Positions 41,735 to 51,328 are shown, counted from the stretch's first letter. The stretch: DNA of 64,000 bases from Sphingobacteriales bacterium (GCA_025353765.1 JANXOD010000008.1:124001-188000), one strand, 5' to 3'. Notes: generated by a model not told the origin, from the letters alone. Numbers and translations are program-made.

Positions 41735-42313
41735 TTAGAAGTTTGTATTATAGCAGAGACGGCAACGCGGTTCGTAGCTTTCTTTTTCGCCCAGTAATAT
41801 TTTTGATTCACTGGCTACTGTACGGTAAGAATATGTAGCCGGACCGCCGCATTTCATACAAACCGCATGGACTTTAGTAACCAGTTCTGCAATACCCATC
41901 AATGCCGGCATAGGCCCGAATGGTTTGCCTTGAAAATCCATATCTAAGCCTGCAATAACCACACGGATGCCTTTATTTGCCAAAACATTACATACATCTG
42001 GAAGTTCTTCGTCAAAAAATTGGGCTTCATCAATACCTACTACTTCTGTATTTGCGCCAAGTAATAGGATGGAGGCTGCATTTTCTACTGGCGTAGACTG
42101 AATAGAATTCAAATCATGCGAAACCACAGCGGTTTCATCATAACGGGTGTCTATTTTAGGTTTAAAGATCTCTACATTTAACTTTGCGATTTGAGCCCGG
42201 CGCAGACGCCTGATGAGTTCTTCTGTTTTACCAGAAAACATAGATCCACAAATAACTTCAATGCTTCCACCAAGTTCTCTTCTGCGCTTAAAATTATGTT
42301 CGCTAAACAACAT
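41735..42313 (-). CDS. tdk: Thymidine kinase
   Basis: A 192-residue type II thymidine kinase that phosphorylates thymidine with ATP in nucleotide salvage. The P-loop is [20 protein letters not shown], the DEAQFF motif is [18 protein letters not shown], the lasso region is [20 protein letters not shown], and a Cys4 zinc site comes from [15 protein letters not shown] and [10 protein letters not shown]. It is full length, cytoplasmic and likely monocistronic. Its stop lies 26 bases from the end of the 42-bp array. Confidence 0.95.
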   Translation of the reverse strand: MLFSEHNFKRRRELGGSIEVICGSMFSGKTEELIRRLRRAQIAKLNVEIFKPKIDTRYDETAVVSHDLNSIQSTPVENAASILLLGANTEVVGIDEAQFFDEELPDVCNVLANKGIRVVIAGLDMDFQGKPFGPMPALMGIAELVTKVHAVCMKCGGPATYSYRTVASESKILLGEKESYEPRCRLCYNTNF

Positions 42314-42421
42314 TTGTAATTCTTTCCCCGTTTTACTGCGAGCTAATATCCGAAAATTCTGGCGGAATTAACCAGTCATTTCTTTCGTTATTTGTAAATC
42401 ACCATAATAAATAATTGTATT

Positions 42422-42429
42422 TATCTTTG
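42422..42429 (+). promoter_or_regulatory. Candidate -7 box TATCTTTG before the Glu-rich protein gene
   Basis: TATCTTTG fits TAnnTTTG and lies about 80 bases before the ATG at 42508. The nearest upstream TTTG is about 27 bases away, longer than usual, so this is weak. Confidence 0.3.
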
Positions 42430-42507
42430 AGCCGAAACAAAACAGGCTTGGAAAATATTTAAGCATATATTAACGGTGTTTTGTATTCCATTTTTAGTAT
42501 TTAATCT

Positions 42508-43389
42508 ATGAATAAAAAAGAAATATTCCGTAAGATTGGAGGAATCATTACTGATTTAAATGAACAATATCAATACTTATCTCAAAATCCGGAAAGTTTG
42601 AATGAACCTGAATTGGAATTATTTACAGCCAATGCTCATTTTTTATCAGATCATATTGCAATTCTAAAAAAGTTGAATGATCATGCCAGCAAAGTTGCTC
42701 CTCTATTACCAGTAAAAGCCATAGATGTGGAACAAGAGCCTGAGGAATTAGAAAGGATAACTGAACATAAAGGAGAAGCAGTAGAAAAAATTCAGGAACC
42801 GGAATGGAAATTTGAGATAGAAAAAGAGCCAGAGATTAAGTTTGAGCTTGAGCAGGAAGACAACCAACCTGATGATCAAAATGTAATCATTAAAGAAGCA
42901 GATTCCTTAGACAATACAGTTCAGCATGAAGCACAAAAAATGTCAAATGATATATCTTCCGAAGTGCAAAAATCTGAAGCTATCCTAGAAGCTGAACCAT
43001 TTATAAAAGAAGTTGTTTTATCAGAAAAGACAATAGTTATTCCTGTAGAGAAACCAACAAATGCAGTTAATTCTGAGATTCCCACGCAAACAATTAATGA
43101 TCTGCTAAAAACATCCCAAACTACAATTGCTGGTAACTATAGTCAACAGCCTATAAAGGATTTAAAGAGTGTAATTAATTTAAATGATAAATTATTATTT
43201 GTAAAAGACCTGTTTAATGGATATAGTCTGGCTTACAGCGAGGCCATAGAGTTATTAAACCGTTGTAATAGTATGGAAGCTGCGGATAATTTATTGAAGC
43301 TTAATTATGCTGCAAAAAATAGATGGTCAGATAAACAGGCAACGGTAGACCAATTTTATGAAATATTAAACAGGCGCTTTTCTAAATAA
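42508..43389 (+). CDS. Glu-rich hypothetical protein conserved in Bacteroidota
   Basis: A 293-residue cytoplasmic protein in three parts. An N-terminal helical module (about 1-60, DLNEQYQYLSQNPESLNEPE; FTANAHFLSDHIAILKKLN) is followed by an acidic low-complexity linker (about 70-200, many Glu-Pro-Glu), and a C-terminal helical domain (about 215-293, IKDLKSVINLNDKLLFVKDL; EAIELLNRCNSMEAADNLLK). I recognise the C-terminal part as a recurrent unknown of the phylum. Its stop codon overlaps the end of convergent rodA by eight bases, so there is no room for a separate terminator. Confidence 0.7.
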   Translation: MNKKEIFRKIGGIITDLNEQYQYLSQNPESLNEPELELFTANAHFLSDHIAILKKLNDHASKVAPLLPVKAIDVEQEPEELERITEHKGEAVEKIQEPEWKFEIEKEPEIKFELEQEDNQPDDQNVIIKEADSLDNTVQHEAQKMSNDISSEVQKSEAILEAEPFIKEVVLSEKTIVIPVEKPTNAVNSEIPTQTINDLLKTSQTTIAGNYSQQPIKDLKSVINLNDKLLFVKDLFNGYSLAYSEAIELLNRCNSMEAADNLLKLNYAAKNRWSDKQATVDQFYEILNRRFSK

Positions 43390-44641
43390 TTCCCATCCGG
43401 TTAGAATCCAGTTTTAGGAGTATAAACAGCAATATCGTAAAACTCCACAAGGATGAACCTCCATAACTTATAAAAGGTAAGGGAATACCTATAACCGGAA
43501 TTAATCCTATAGTCATCCCGATGTTTATAAAGAAGTGGAAAAAAATAATAGAAGCTACACCATAGCCATAAATACGGGTAAATGATGAACGTTGCCTTTC
43601 GGCGATAATAATTATCCGGATCAATAGAAACACATACAGTCCAATCACTACAAAACATCCGGCGAAGCCCCATTCTTCACCAATCGTACAAAATATAAAA
43701 TCAGTACTTTGTTCGGGTACAAAATCATATTTGGTTTGCGTGCCTTTTAAATATCCTTTGCCCCATAATCCGCCAGAGCCAATGGCAATTTTAGATTGAT
43801 TAAGGTTGTATCCTAATCCTTTAGGATCATTTATTTTTCCAAGAATAACATCAATACGATCTTTTTGATGTGCTTTAAGAACGTGGTTATATGCAAAATC
43901 GACAGAAAAGGTAAAACATATTGAAAATAAAAGAAGTAATCCAATTTTAATTACAGATTGCCTGTTTTTGCGAAATAAATAGATTAGTAATATAGCAAGG
44001 GATATTACACCTGCCAATACATAGAATTTACTATATAGTACAGTTAATACAAATAATAAGATAGACAGGCCCTCTATAATTAAGAAATACCCTGATAGGC
44101 CTTCACGGTACAATACGAATATAAGTGAAGTAAAAGTTAAGGCAGATCCTGCATCAGGCTGAAGCATAATTAAGCCCATGGGGATAAGTAAAATAATTCC
44201 TGAAACAATTTTGGTTTGTGTATCCTGAATTTTAATATTATTTGAGCTCAAGTAACGTGCAAGCAGTAAACAGGTAGCAAACTTTGCAAATTCAGAAGGT
44301 TGTAATCTAAAACTTCCTATCGGAATCCAAGCTTGATTACCACCTACATTACGGCCAATAATAAGTACTAGAACAAGAAGTAATGCTGTTATTCCGTATA
44401 AAATAGGTGATATGGCATTAAAGAACTTGCTATCTAATAATAATATAATAAATCCTAATACTAAGGCAGATACAATAAAAAGTAATTGTTTTCCATAATT
44501 GGTATCTAAATTAAAAATACTAGGTTTCTCGGCATTATATACAGCAGCGTGAATGTTAAACCAACCAATAATACATAAAGCAAGGAATGTTACTACAATC
44601 ATCCAGTCTACATTGAAGAAAAGGCTGCGCTGGTTATTCAT
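43382..44641 (-). CDS. rodA: RodA peptidoglycan polymerase
   Basis: A 419-residue SEDS-family glycosyltransferase with about ten helices that polymerises lipid II for cell elongation together with PBP2. SFRLQPSEFAKFATCLLLAR, MLQPDAGSALTFTSLIFVLY, SKIAIGSGGLWGKGYLKGTQ with KYDFVPEQSTDFIFCTIGEE (containing the catalytic-type Glu/Asp region), and IGIPLPFISYGGSSLW are RodA signatures. It is the last gene of the mreB-mreC-mreD-mrdA-rodA row. It overlaps the end of mrdA by eight bases, so translation is coupled. Confidence 0.95.
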   Translation of the reverse strand: MNNQRSLFFNVDWMIVVTFLALCIIGWFNIHAAVYNAEKPSIFNLDTNYGKQLLFIVSALVLGFIILLLDSKFFNAISPILYGITALLLVLVLIIGRNVGGNQAWIPIGSFRLQPSEFAKFATCLLLARYLSSNNIKIQDTQTKIVSGIILLIPMGLIMLQPDAGSALTFTSLIFVLYREGLSGYFLIIEGLSILLFVLTVLYSKFYVLAGVISLAILLIYLFRKNRQSVIKIGLLLLFSICFTFSVDFAYNHVLKAHQKDRIDVILGKINDPKGLGYNLNQSKIAIGSGGLWGKGYLKGTQTKYDFVPEQSTDFIFCTIGEEWGFAGCFVVIGLYVFLLIRIIIIAERQRSSFTRIYGYGVASIIFFHFFINIGMTIGLIPVIGIPLPFISYGGSSLWSFTILLFILLKLDSNRMGII

Positions 44642-46556
44642 CTGCTGTATTGATTTTTGTTTTGGTCTTGTTTCCTATTATATTTTTGGTACTGTCTAAT
44701 TTAGGATTAATAAAAGGGTTTACTTTAGTAGGAACAATAGGTAATAAATTTGCGTTAATTAACCTGTCTACATAATATTTAGGCCTTGATATGGTGTTTG
44801 TTAGATACTTCTCTACTAAAAGACTGGCAATAGGGGCAGACCAAGTAGCACCAAAGCCGGCATTTTCTACTACTACAGCTATCGCAATTTTAGGATTTAT
44901 TCGGGGGGCAAATGCTACAAACACAGAATGATTTTTACCATGTGGATTTTGAACAGTTCCTGTTTTACCACACATCTCAATGCCATTAATTCTAGAGAAA
45001 ATAGCTGTACCATTCGGCTTATTTACAACTCCACTCATTCCTTCAATAACAGCATTAAAATATTGAGCATCTATTCCTGCAAAGTTTCTTTTAGTATATT
45101 CTTCTTTAACTATCTTTTTTTCTCCAATAGCTTTAATTAAATGTGGTTTGTAAAAAAAACCTCTGTTAGCTACAATAGCCATTACATTCGCCATTTGCAA
45201 AGGAGTAATTCCCAGCTCGCCCTGACCGATAGATAAGGAAATATTAAAGCCAGATCCCCATGTATCATTACCCCAACGTTTGGTATATAATTGATCTGTA
45301 GGCAATAAACCCTTACGTTCACCCGGCAAATCAATATTTAGTTTACTTCCAATACCAAAATTAGCTACTGCTTGTCGCCATCTTTTATAAGCTTCAACAG
45401 GGCGCATACCGGCATGGTCAATCATACGGTTATAAGTATATCCGTAATACGTATTGCAAGATCTTTCAATAGATTGAGCCAAGTTTAAGGTGCCATGAAC
45501 ATGCGTACAGGCCATAAACCCCCTTCCTCCATAATGATATCCTCCTGTGCAATTATATGTAGTACTCGAATCAGCCAAGCCAAACTGCTGGGCAACCAAG
45601 GCATTGATAATTTTAAAGATAGAACCGGGCGGATATTCTGCTTGTATAGGCCTAATGAACATTGGTTTATTGGGATCATTTTGAAATTGCATATAATTAT
45701 TACCCCGCTGTCTTCCCACCATTAAATTGGGGTCATAACCCGGACTGCTTACAAAGGCAAGAATTTCTCCGGTAGAAGGTTCAATGGCTACAATACTCCC
45801 AACTTTATTTTGCATGAGTTGTTCGCCCAGTTTTTGCAGATCTTTATCCAAAGATGAAATAAGTCGTTCGCCGGATACTGCTAATGTATCATATTTGCCA
45901 TCTGCATAATGCCCTTTTGGCCTTTGAAATGCATCAACCATTACATTTTGAACTCCTCTTTGACCACGTAATAACTCTTCATAAGAGCTTTCTACACCAC
46001 TTATGCCAATATAATCGCCTTGATGATAAAATCCATTAGATTTCTCAATAGCTCTGTCATTCACTTCGCCGATATAACCTAAAAATTGAGCAGCGGTACT
46101 ATCGGGATATCTTCTTACTGTACGGTTTAGAATAAAAAAACCTGGAAATTGAAACAGCCTTTCCTGAAATCGAGCATACGTTTGTGTTGATAATTGTTTT
46201 TCAAAAATGGAAGACTTGAAAGGAGAATAAACTACTGCTTTTTTTAAACGGATATCAACTCCTTTTTTATCCAGACCTAGCAATTTGCAGAATTCTAAGG
46301 TATCAAATTGTTTAACCTCATGCGGGATTACCATTAAATCATAAACAGGCTCATTCTGTACCAGTATTTTTTCTTTACGATCTAAAATAACACCACGGGC
46401 AGGATAGATAATAACTTTGCGAAGTACATTATTATTTGCAGATAAAATATATTTATCACTAACTAGTTGGATATAAAAAAGACGAATAAGCAATATTAGT
46501 GCAATGGCAATAAATACCGCCTGAACAACAAATTTTCTGGCAAAAAAACTATTCAT
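44634..46556 (-). CDS. mrdA: Penicillin-binding protein 2 (transpeptidase)
   Basis: A 640-residue class B PBP that crosslinks peptidoglycan during elongation. It has one N-terminal helix (VVQAVFIAIALILLIRLFYI), a dimerisation/pedestal domain (YPARGVILDRKEKILVQNEP) and a transpeptidase domain. The active-site Ser is in AEYPPGSIFKIINALVAQ (S-x-x-K), SxN is in IERSCNTYYGYTYN, and KTG is in MCGKTGTVQNPHGKNHS. The C-terminal tail is Lys/Thr-rich. It works with RodA, encoded just downstream; mreD overlaps its start by one base. Confidence 0.95.
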   Translation of the reverse strand: MNSFFARKFVVQAVFIAIALILLIRLFYIQLVSDKYILSANNNVLRKVIIYPARGVILDRKEKILVQNEPVYDLMVIPHEVKQFDTLEFCKLLGLDKKGVDIRLKKAVVYSPFKSSIFEKQLSTQTYARFQERLFQFPGFFILNRTVRRYPDSTAAQFLGYIGEVNDRAIEKSNGFYHQGDYIGISGVESSYEELLRGQRGVQNVMVDAFQRPKGHYADGKYDTLAVSGERLISSLDKDLQKLGEQLMQNKVGSIVAIEPSTGEILAFVSSPGYDPNLMVGRQRGNNYMQFQNDPNKPMFIRPIQAEYPPGSIFKIINALVAQQFGLADSSTTYNCTGGYHYGGRGFMACTHVHGTLNLAQSIERSCNTYYGYTYNRMIDHAGMRPVEAYKRWRQAVANFGIGSKLNIDLPGERKGLLPTDQLYTKRWGNDTWGSGFNISLSIGQGELGITPLQMANVMAIVANRGFFYKPHLIKAIGEKKIVKEEYTKRNFAGIDAQYFNAVIEGMSGVVNKPNGTAIFSRINGIEMCGKTGTVQNPHGKNHSVFVAFAPRINPKIAIAVVVENAGFGATWSAPIASLLVEKYLTNTISRPKYYVDRLINANLLPIVPTKVNPFINPKLDSTKNIIGNKTKTKINTADE

Positions 46557-47071
46557 TATCGTATTTTCTTACGGAAAAACACAAACTCAGCTAAAAGAAT
46601 TAAAAATACGGTAAATATCGAACTGGAAATAACACGCATGAATGTATAATTAAACTCAGAAAGTCGGAAAGTTTCAAAAGTAAATAATACTAGATGGTGA
46701 AAGAAAGTAAGTATAGTGGCATAAAATATAAACCATCTAAAACCCATTATTCCTAAGCTTGGTACCGGTTCATTATCAAATCCATCCCGCTGAACGGTAA
46801 CACTGATATATATAATTCTTACAAATGCAAGTACTGTACAAGCTGCGGCATGAAGTCCTAAAGTATCATAAAAAACATCAACCGTAAGGCCGGTAAAAAA
46901 TGCAAAGAAAAAAAGAAGCCAGTTTGGTATCCCAAAGGGTAACAATAAAATAAAAAGGATATATAAATAGGGAATTGTCAGATTATAATACCCGATATTT
47001 TTAAGAAGAAATACCTGGAGACAAATCAGTATGATAAAACGGATGCAATTTTTTAGAAATATACCTCCCAT
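46556..47071 (-). CDS. mreD: Rod-shape determining protein MreD
   Basis: A 171-residue inner-membrane protein with five to six helices (CIRFIILICLQVFLLKNIGY; PYLYILFILLLPFGIPNWLL; FFAFFTGLTVDVFYDTLGLH; IMGFRWFIFYATILTFFHH; SSIFTVFLILLAEFVFFR). FTGLTVDVFYDTLGLHAAA matches the conserved G-x-x-x-D-x-x-x-x-x-x-G region of MreD. Sequence identity in this family is low, so the call leans on position: two bases after mreC and overlapping mrdA by one base. Confidence 0.88.
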   Translation of the reverse strand: MGGIFLKNCIRFIILICLQVFLLKNIGYYNLTIPYLYILFILLLPFGIPNWLLFFFAFFTGLTVDVFYDTLGLHAAACTVLAFVRIIYISVTVQRDGFDNEPVPSLGIMGFRWFIFYATILTFFHHLVLFTFETFRLSEFNYTFMRVISSSIFTVFLILLAEFVFFRKKIR

Positions 47072-47073
47072 TT

Positions 47074-47901
47074 TTATTCTATTTTATTTTGTGCCTCTAA
47101 TAGCTGTTGCTCATTAGATAACAGATTATTTACAACATAAACATATTGAAGTGTAGCAAAATTAGTAGCTAAACTCACTTGAATGTTTAAAAAGCTATCT
47201 CCGCTTATAATATCTGTATGAGTAACTTTACCAATTTCAAGACCTGATGGAAATAATGAAAATCCTGAAGTAACTACACGTTCGCCTTTTTTAAGTATTA
47301 CATGATTCGGAATATCTTTTAATATAGCTAACTGTGGATTGTAATTGCCCTCTCCCCAAACTAATGAGCCAATATTACCATTAACACTTGCGCTGATCCT
47401 GGTATCGCTATGCAACAGAGATTGTATAGTAGAATAATTTTCGGAAACGTTTAAAATAATTCCCACAATACCTGATGAACAAATAACGCCCATTCCTTTT
47501 TGAATACCCTGTTTTTTACCTCTGTTAATAGTAATATAATTATTTTTTTGATGAATGGAATTGTTTACAACACGAGCTTCAATATAGGTGTATTGTTGTT
47601 GTGTAACAGTATCAATTACTGATTTTTGTTTTATTTTATTGTCAAAAAAAGATGACTTCAACTGATTTCTTAATCTTGCGTTTTCTGCTGCAAGACTATC
47701 ATTGGCTCTGCCCAAAACTAAATAGCTGGTAAACTGATTTACGCGTTCATAGGCTAAGCCAATTACTTGGTTGGATGAATTCCATACGCTAGCCCGTTGG
47801 TATGAATTGTTTTTTACCAATAAAACATATGACAGTGTTAAAAAAATGATGAATAGAAAAAATGCGTTGTACTTACTGATGAATATCCAGAGGTTACGCA
47901 T
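47074..47901 (-). CDS. mreC: Rod-shape determining protein MreC
   Basis: A 275-residue protein with a cytoplasmic stub, one membrane helix (YNAFFLFIIFLTLSYVLLV), a short periplasmic coiled coil (NDSLAAENARLRNQLKSSFF) and a double beta-barrel. ARVVNNSIHQKNNYITINRG with KKQGIQKGMGVICSSGIVGI, and HSDTRISASVNGNIGSLVWG are MreC signatures. It links the MreB filament to the periplasmic wall synthases. It is separated from mreB by 100 bases that are mostly a long inverted repeat. Confidence 0.92.
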   Translation of the reverse strand: MRNLWIFISKYNAFFLFIIFLTLSYVLLVKNNSYQRASVWNSSNQVIGLAYERVNQFTSYLVLGRANDSLAAENARLRNQLKSSFFDNKIKQKSVIDTVTQQQYTYIEARVVNNSIHQKNNYITINRGKKQGIQKGMGVICSSGIVGIILNVSENYSTIQSLLHSDTRISASVNGNIGSLVWGEGNYNPQLAILKDIPNHVILKKGERVVTSGFSLFPSGLEIGKVTHTDIISGDSFLNIQVSLATNFATLQYVYVVNNLLSNEQQLLEAQNKIE

Positions 47902-47920
47902 GGTTTTTAAGGTTTTAGAG

Positions 47921-48001
47921 AAGGATTGAATGAGAGAAGGAATGAATGAAAGAATGGCTCTGAATTCAATCCTTCAATCATTTTCTCATTCATTCATTTT
48001 C
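47921..48001. repeat. Long imperfect inverted repeat (GAATGA/GGATTGAA type) between mreB and mreC
   Basis: The left arm AAGGATTGAATGAGAGAAGG plus AATGAATGAAAGAATGG (47921-47957) is complementary with mismatches to TTCAATCCTTCAATCATTTT plus CTCATTCATTCATTTTCC (47964-48002). The RNA would be one long, mostly A-U hairpin with no T run. A close relative lies at 62581-62690. It starts right at the mreB stop codon, so it may set the ratio of mreB to the downstream genes by partial termination or mRNA protection. Confidence 0.75.
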
Positions 48002-49024
48002 CTATTGCATTAAGAATTTGAAATTACCTATATTTTTTAAAGCTATACCAGTACCGCGAACTACTGCACGAAGTGGATCTTCGGCAATGTGGACAGGCAA
48101 TTTGGTTTTTGCTGCTATACGTTTATCTAAACCACGTAATAATGCACCACCACCAGTTAAATAAATTCCGGTTTGATAAATATCTGCAGAAAGTTCGGGA
48201 GGAGTGATCTCTAATGCTTTTAATATTGCTTCTTCAATTTTTGATATTGATTTATCAAGACAATGAGCGATTTCGGTATATGAAACGGTAATCTGCTTTG
48301 GCACACCCGTCATTAAATCACGGCCTTGTACAGCATAATCTGCAGGCGGGTCAGCCAGCTCTGGTAAAGCAGCCCCTACTTCAATTTTTATTTTTTCGGC
48401 AGTACGCTCACCAATCATAATATTATGCTGGCGACGAATATATTGGACGATATCACTGTCAAAATTATCACCTGCAACACGTATGGACTGATCACATACA
48501 ATGCCGGATAGTGCAATTACTGCAATTTCTGTAGTACCACCACCAATATCAATGATCATATTGCCCATCGGCTCTTCTACATCAATACCAATACCTACCG
48601 CAGCGGCCATTGGTTCATGTATCAGGTAAACTTCTTTAGCTCCGGCAATTTCTGCCGAATCGCGTACTGCACGTTTTTCAACTTCGGTAATGCCGGATGG
48701 AATACAGATTACCATACGTAAGGATGGGAAAAACCAGCCTTTACCATTATTGATCATCTTGATCATTCCACGGATCATGTATTCTGCAGCATTAAAATCT
48801 GCAATTACACCATCTTTTAAGGGTCTTACTGTACGGATATTATCATGGGTTTTTCCTTCCATTTGCATGGCCTGGCGTCCTATGGCAATAACCTTATTTG
48901 TAGAGCGGTCAAAAGCTACAATAGAGGGCTCATCAACCACTACTTTATCATTATGTATGATTAAGGTATTTGCAGTTCCTAAATCAATTGCAATTTCTTG
49001 TGTAAACCAATTAAATAAACCCAT
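48002..49024 (-). CDS. mreB: Rod-shape determining actin homologue MreB
   Basis: A 340-residue cytoskeletal ATPase that guides the elongasome. Actin-fold motifs are IDLGTANTLIIHNDKVVVDE (phosphate 1), KPLKDGVIADFNAAEYMI, VCIPSGITEVEKRAVRDSAE, EPMAAAVGIGIDVEEPMGNM, MIIDIGGGTTEIAVIALSGI (phosphate 2) and GIYLTGGGALLRGLDKRIAA (adenosine motif). It is full length. It is the first gene of the shape operon and has its own promoter box at 49056-49088. Confidence 0.97.
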   Translation of the reverse strand: MGLFNWFTQEIAIDLGTANTLIIHNDKVVVDEPSIVAFDRSTNKVIAIGRQAMQMEGKTHDNIRTVRPLKDGVIADFNAAEYMIRGMIKMINNGKGWFFPSLRMVICIPSGITEVEKRAVRDSAEIAGAKEVYLIHEPMAAAVGIGIDVEEPMGNMIIDIGGGTTEIAVIALSGIVCDQSIRVAGDNFDSDIVQYIRRQHNIMIGERTAEKIKIEVGAALPELADPPADYAVQGRDLMTGVPKQITVSYTEIAHCLDKSISKIEEAILKALEITPPELSADIYQTGIYLTGGGALLRGLDKRIAAKTKLPVHIAEDPLRAVVRGTGIALKNIGNFKFLMQ

Positions 49025-49055
49025 TTGGTATCTGTTATATTGTTAAAAAAGTATG

Positions 49056-49088
49056 CAAAGTTAAACTCTTTTTGCTAATGTTATTAAA
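49056..49088 (-). promoter_or_regulatory. Probable mreB promoter (TTTA-N21-TAACTTTG)
   Basis: On the minus strand TAACTTTG (49063-49056) fits TAnnTTTG, and TTTA lies 21 bases upstream where TTTG is expected. The start of transcription would leave about 25-30 bases of leader before the ATG at 49024. Confidence 0.45.
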
Positions 49089-49139
49089 TAAAATTAGTTG
49101 TGTTTTAAAAATATAAATATGCCTTAGCTTTCAATAAGT

Positions 49140-50666
49140 TTAATGCTTAAAATGACGTATTCCTGTGGTTACCATACCCACTCCTTTGCTATTTGCCATA
49201 TCTATAGATTCCTGATCTTTAATAGATCCTCCCGGTTGTAAAACCATGGTAATTCCTGCATCAGCAGCTATTTCTACACAATCCGGGAAAGGGAAAAATG
49301 CATCAGATGCCATTACACATCCCGAAAGCTCAAAACCAAAGGCTCTAGCTTTATGAATAGCTTGTTGTAAGGCATCCACTCGGGATGTCTGCCCAACTCC
49401 GCTGGCTATTAACTGGCTGTTTTTGGCAAGCACAATGGTATTTGATTTGGTGTGCTTTACTATTTTATTGGCAAAAATGAGATCTTCTATTTCTTGCTCG
49501 GTAGGTGTACGATCCGTAACAGACTTCATATCAGTAGCCGTTTCGGTCACTAAATCTTTGTCTTGTTCTATTACTCCATTGAGCAATGTTTTAAATTGTT
49601 TTTTGGGAAGTTGTACTGCTTTTCTTTTTAATAGTATACGATTCTTTTTACCTGATAAAATTTGCTGTGCTGCTTTGGAAAATGATGGCGCAATAAGCAC
49701 TTCAAAAAATAAATTACTAATATCATTCGCTGTTAACTCATCAATCTCCTGATTACAAATTAATACTCCGCCAAAAGCCGAAACCGGATCACAGGCCAAG
49801 GCATCTTTCCATGCATTTTGTATATTGGATCTTGAAGCAACGCCGCAAGCATTAGTATGTTTTAAAATAGCAAAAGTTGGTTCCTGAAATTCATCTATTA
49901 AGGCAACTGCTGCATCAATATCTACCAAATTATTATAAGAAAGTTCTTTGCCGTTCAACTTTTCAAACATGGCATCTAAATCTCCATAAAAAAATCCTTG
50001 TTGATGCGGGTTTTCTCCATAGCGGAGTGCAGTTACTTTTTGCTCGCTATATTTAAATACAGGAAGTGAATTTTCCTGATTAAAATAATTAAAGATGGCA
50101 GTATCATAATGAGATGACATATTAAATGCCTTATGTGCAAAATCTTTACGATGTTTTAAAGTTGTATAACCCACATTTTCTGTAAGAATATTGGCAAGTG
50201 TGGAATAATCATTTTTGGATGCAATAACAACCACATCGGTATAATTTTTTGCAGCAGCACGTATTAATGATATTCCGCCAATATCAATTTTCTCAATAAT
50301 ATCAGCCTCCGTAACACCAGATTTTACCGTTTCTTCAAATGGATAGAGATCAACAATAACCAAATCTATTTCTGGTATTTCGTATTGTTCAATCTGTACT
50401 TTATCTTCTGTATGATTCCGACGATTAAGTATTCCGCCAAATACTTTTGGATGTAATGTTTTTACCCTTCCGCCCAGGAGGGAAGGATAACCAGTAAGGT
50501 CTTCAATTGCAATAACATCAATGCCTAAATCACAAATAAATTTTTCTGTTCCGCCTGTAGAATAAAAAGTAATATTTAATTTATCTAACTGGCGAATAAG
50601 GGGTTCTAAATTATCTTTAGAGTAAACGGAAATGAGGGCATTTTTGATTTTAACAGGAAGAGGCAT
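49140..50666 (-). CDS. purH: Bifunctional AICAR formyltransferase / IMP cyclohydrolase
   Basis: A 508-residue enzyme for the last two steps of IMP synthesis. The N-terminal MGS-like cyclohydrolase domain (about 1-190) shows ALISVYSKDNLEPLIRQLDK, TFYSTGGTEKFICD, GGRVKTLHPKVFGGILNRR, VIVDLYPFEETV and IDIGGISLIRAAAKNY. The AICAR transformylase domain follows with ALRYGENPHQQGFFYGD (catalytic K/H region E-N-P-H-Q), ILKHTNACGVASRSN, SNTIVLAKNSQLIASGVGQT and SDAFFPFPDCVEIAADAGI. It follows purN on the same strand, 80 bases apart. Confidence 0.97.
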   Translation of the reverse strand: MPLPVKIKNALISVYSKDNLEPLIRQLDKLNITFYSTGGTEKFICDLGIDVIAIEDLTGYPSLLGGRVKTLHPKVFGGILNRRNHTEDKVQIEQYEIPEIDLVIVDLYPFEETVKSGVTEADIIEKIDIGGISLIRAAAKNYTDVVVIASKNDYSTLANILTENVGYTTLKHRKDFAHKAFNMSSHYDTAIFNYFNQENSLPVFKYSEQKVTALRYGENPHQQGFFYGDLDAMFEKLNGKELSYNNLVDIDAAVALIDEFQEPTFAILKHTNACGVASRSNIQNAWKDALACDPVSAFGGVLICNQEIDELTANDISNLFFEVLIAPSFSKAAQQILSGKKNRILLKRKAVQLPKKQFKTLLNGVIEQDKDLVTETATDMKSVTDRTPTEQEIEDLIFANKIVKHTKSNTIVLAKNSQLIASGVGQTSRVDALQQAIHKARAFGFELSGCVMASDAFFPFPDCVEIAADAGITMVLQPGGSIKDQESIDMANSKGVGMVTTGIRHFKH

Positions 50667-50683
50667 GTAAAGTGTATGTTTTG

Positions 50684-50691
50684 CAAATATA
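50684..50691 (-). promoter_or_regulatory. Candidate -7 box TATATTTG for purH
   Basis: TATATTTG on the minus strand matches TAnnTTTG, 17 bases before the purH ATG. No TTG/TTTG is seen at -33. If real, purH has its own promoter in addition to read-through from purN. Confidence 0.4.
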
Positions 50692-50746
50692 GAGTTTAGT
50701 ATCAGCTGTTAAGATAATTTTGAAAAATAAAAATCACTCTTTTTTC

Positions 50747-51328
50747 TTAGTCATCCTTCATTTTCTTTAGTAATTGTTCTATAACCTTTGGATAATGCAA
50801 ATGTTCTAACTGTTGGCCTTTAAACTTAATCATTTCGAGATCATCATCTTTTTCAATGCGAAAACGAGACTGATATATAACTTCTCCCTCATCAAACTGG
50901 TCATTTACAAAATGTATAGTAATGCCTGATTCTTCTTCGCCCGTATCTAATACAGATTGATGAATCCGATCCCCATACATACCTTTACCGCCAAATTTAG
51001 GAAGCAGGGCTGGATGAATATTTATAATTTTGTTAGGGAAGGCCTTTAACAGATTTTGAGGGATTAGCCATAAGAAACCTGCTAAAATAATAATATTAAC
51101 TTGTAGATTTTTAAGTAGGTTAACTATATTATCTGTTTCATAAAATTCGTGTTTATCAAAAATATGGGACGGAATTTCAAAATTATCTGCACGTTGCAAT
51201 ACATAAGCTTCGGGATTATTAGTTAATAGAATAGCTACCTCTGCATCATTGTGTTTTTTAAAGTACTCCATGATCTTTTGGGCATTGGAGCCTGAACCTG
51301 ATGCAAAAATAGCTATACGTTTTTTCAA
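50747..51328 (-). CDS. purN: Phosphoribosylglycinamide formyltransferase
   Basis: A 193-residue GAR transformylase that adds a formyl group from 10-formyl-THF in purine synthesis. IAIFASGSGSNAQKIMEYF is the phosphate-binding start. LAGFLWLIPQNLLKAFPNKI with IINIHPALLPKFGGKGMYGD holds the catalytic Asn and His, and GITIHFVNDQFDEGEVIYQS provides the catalytic Asp. Length is normal. Confidence 0.95.
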   Translation of the reverse strand: MKKRIAIFASGSGSNAQKIMEYFKKHNDAEVAILLTNNPEAYVLQRADNFEIPSHIFDKHEFYETDNIVNLLKNLQVNIIILAGFLWLIPQNLLKAFPNKIINIHPALLPKFGGKGMYGDRIHQSVLDTGEEESGITIHFVNDQFDEGEVIYQSRFRIEKDDDLEMIKFKGQQLEHLHYPKVIEQLLKKMKDD

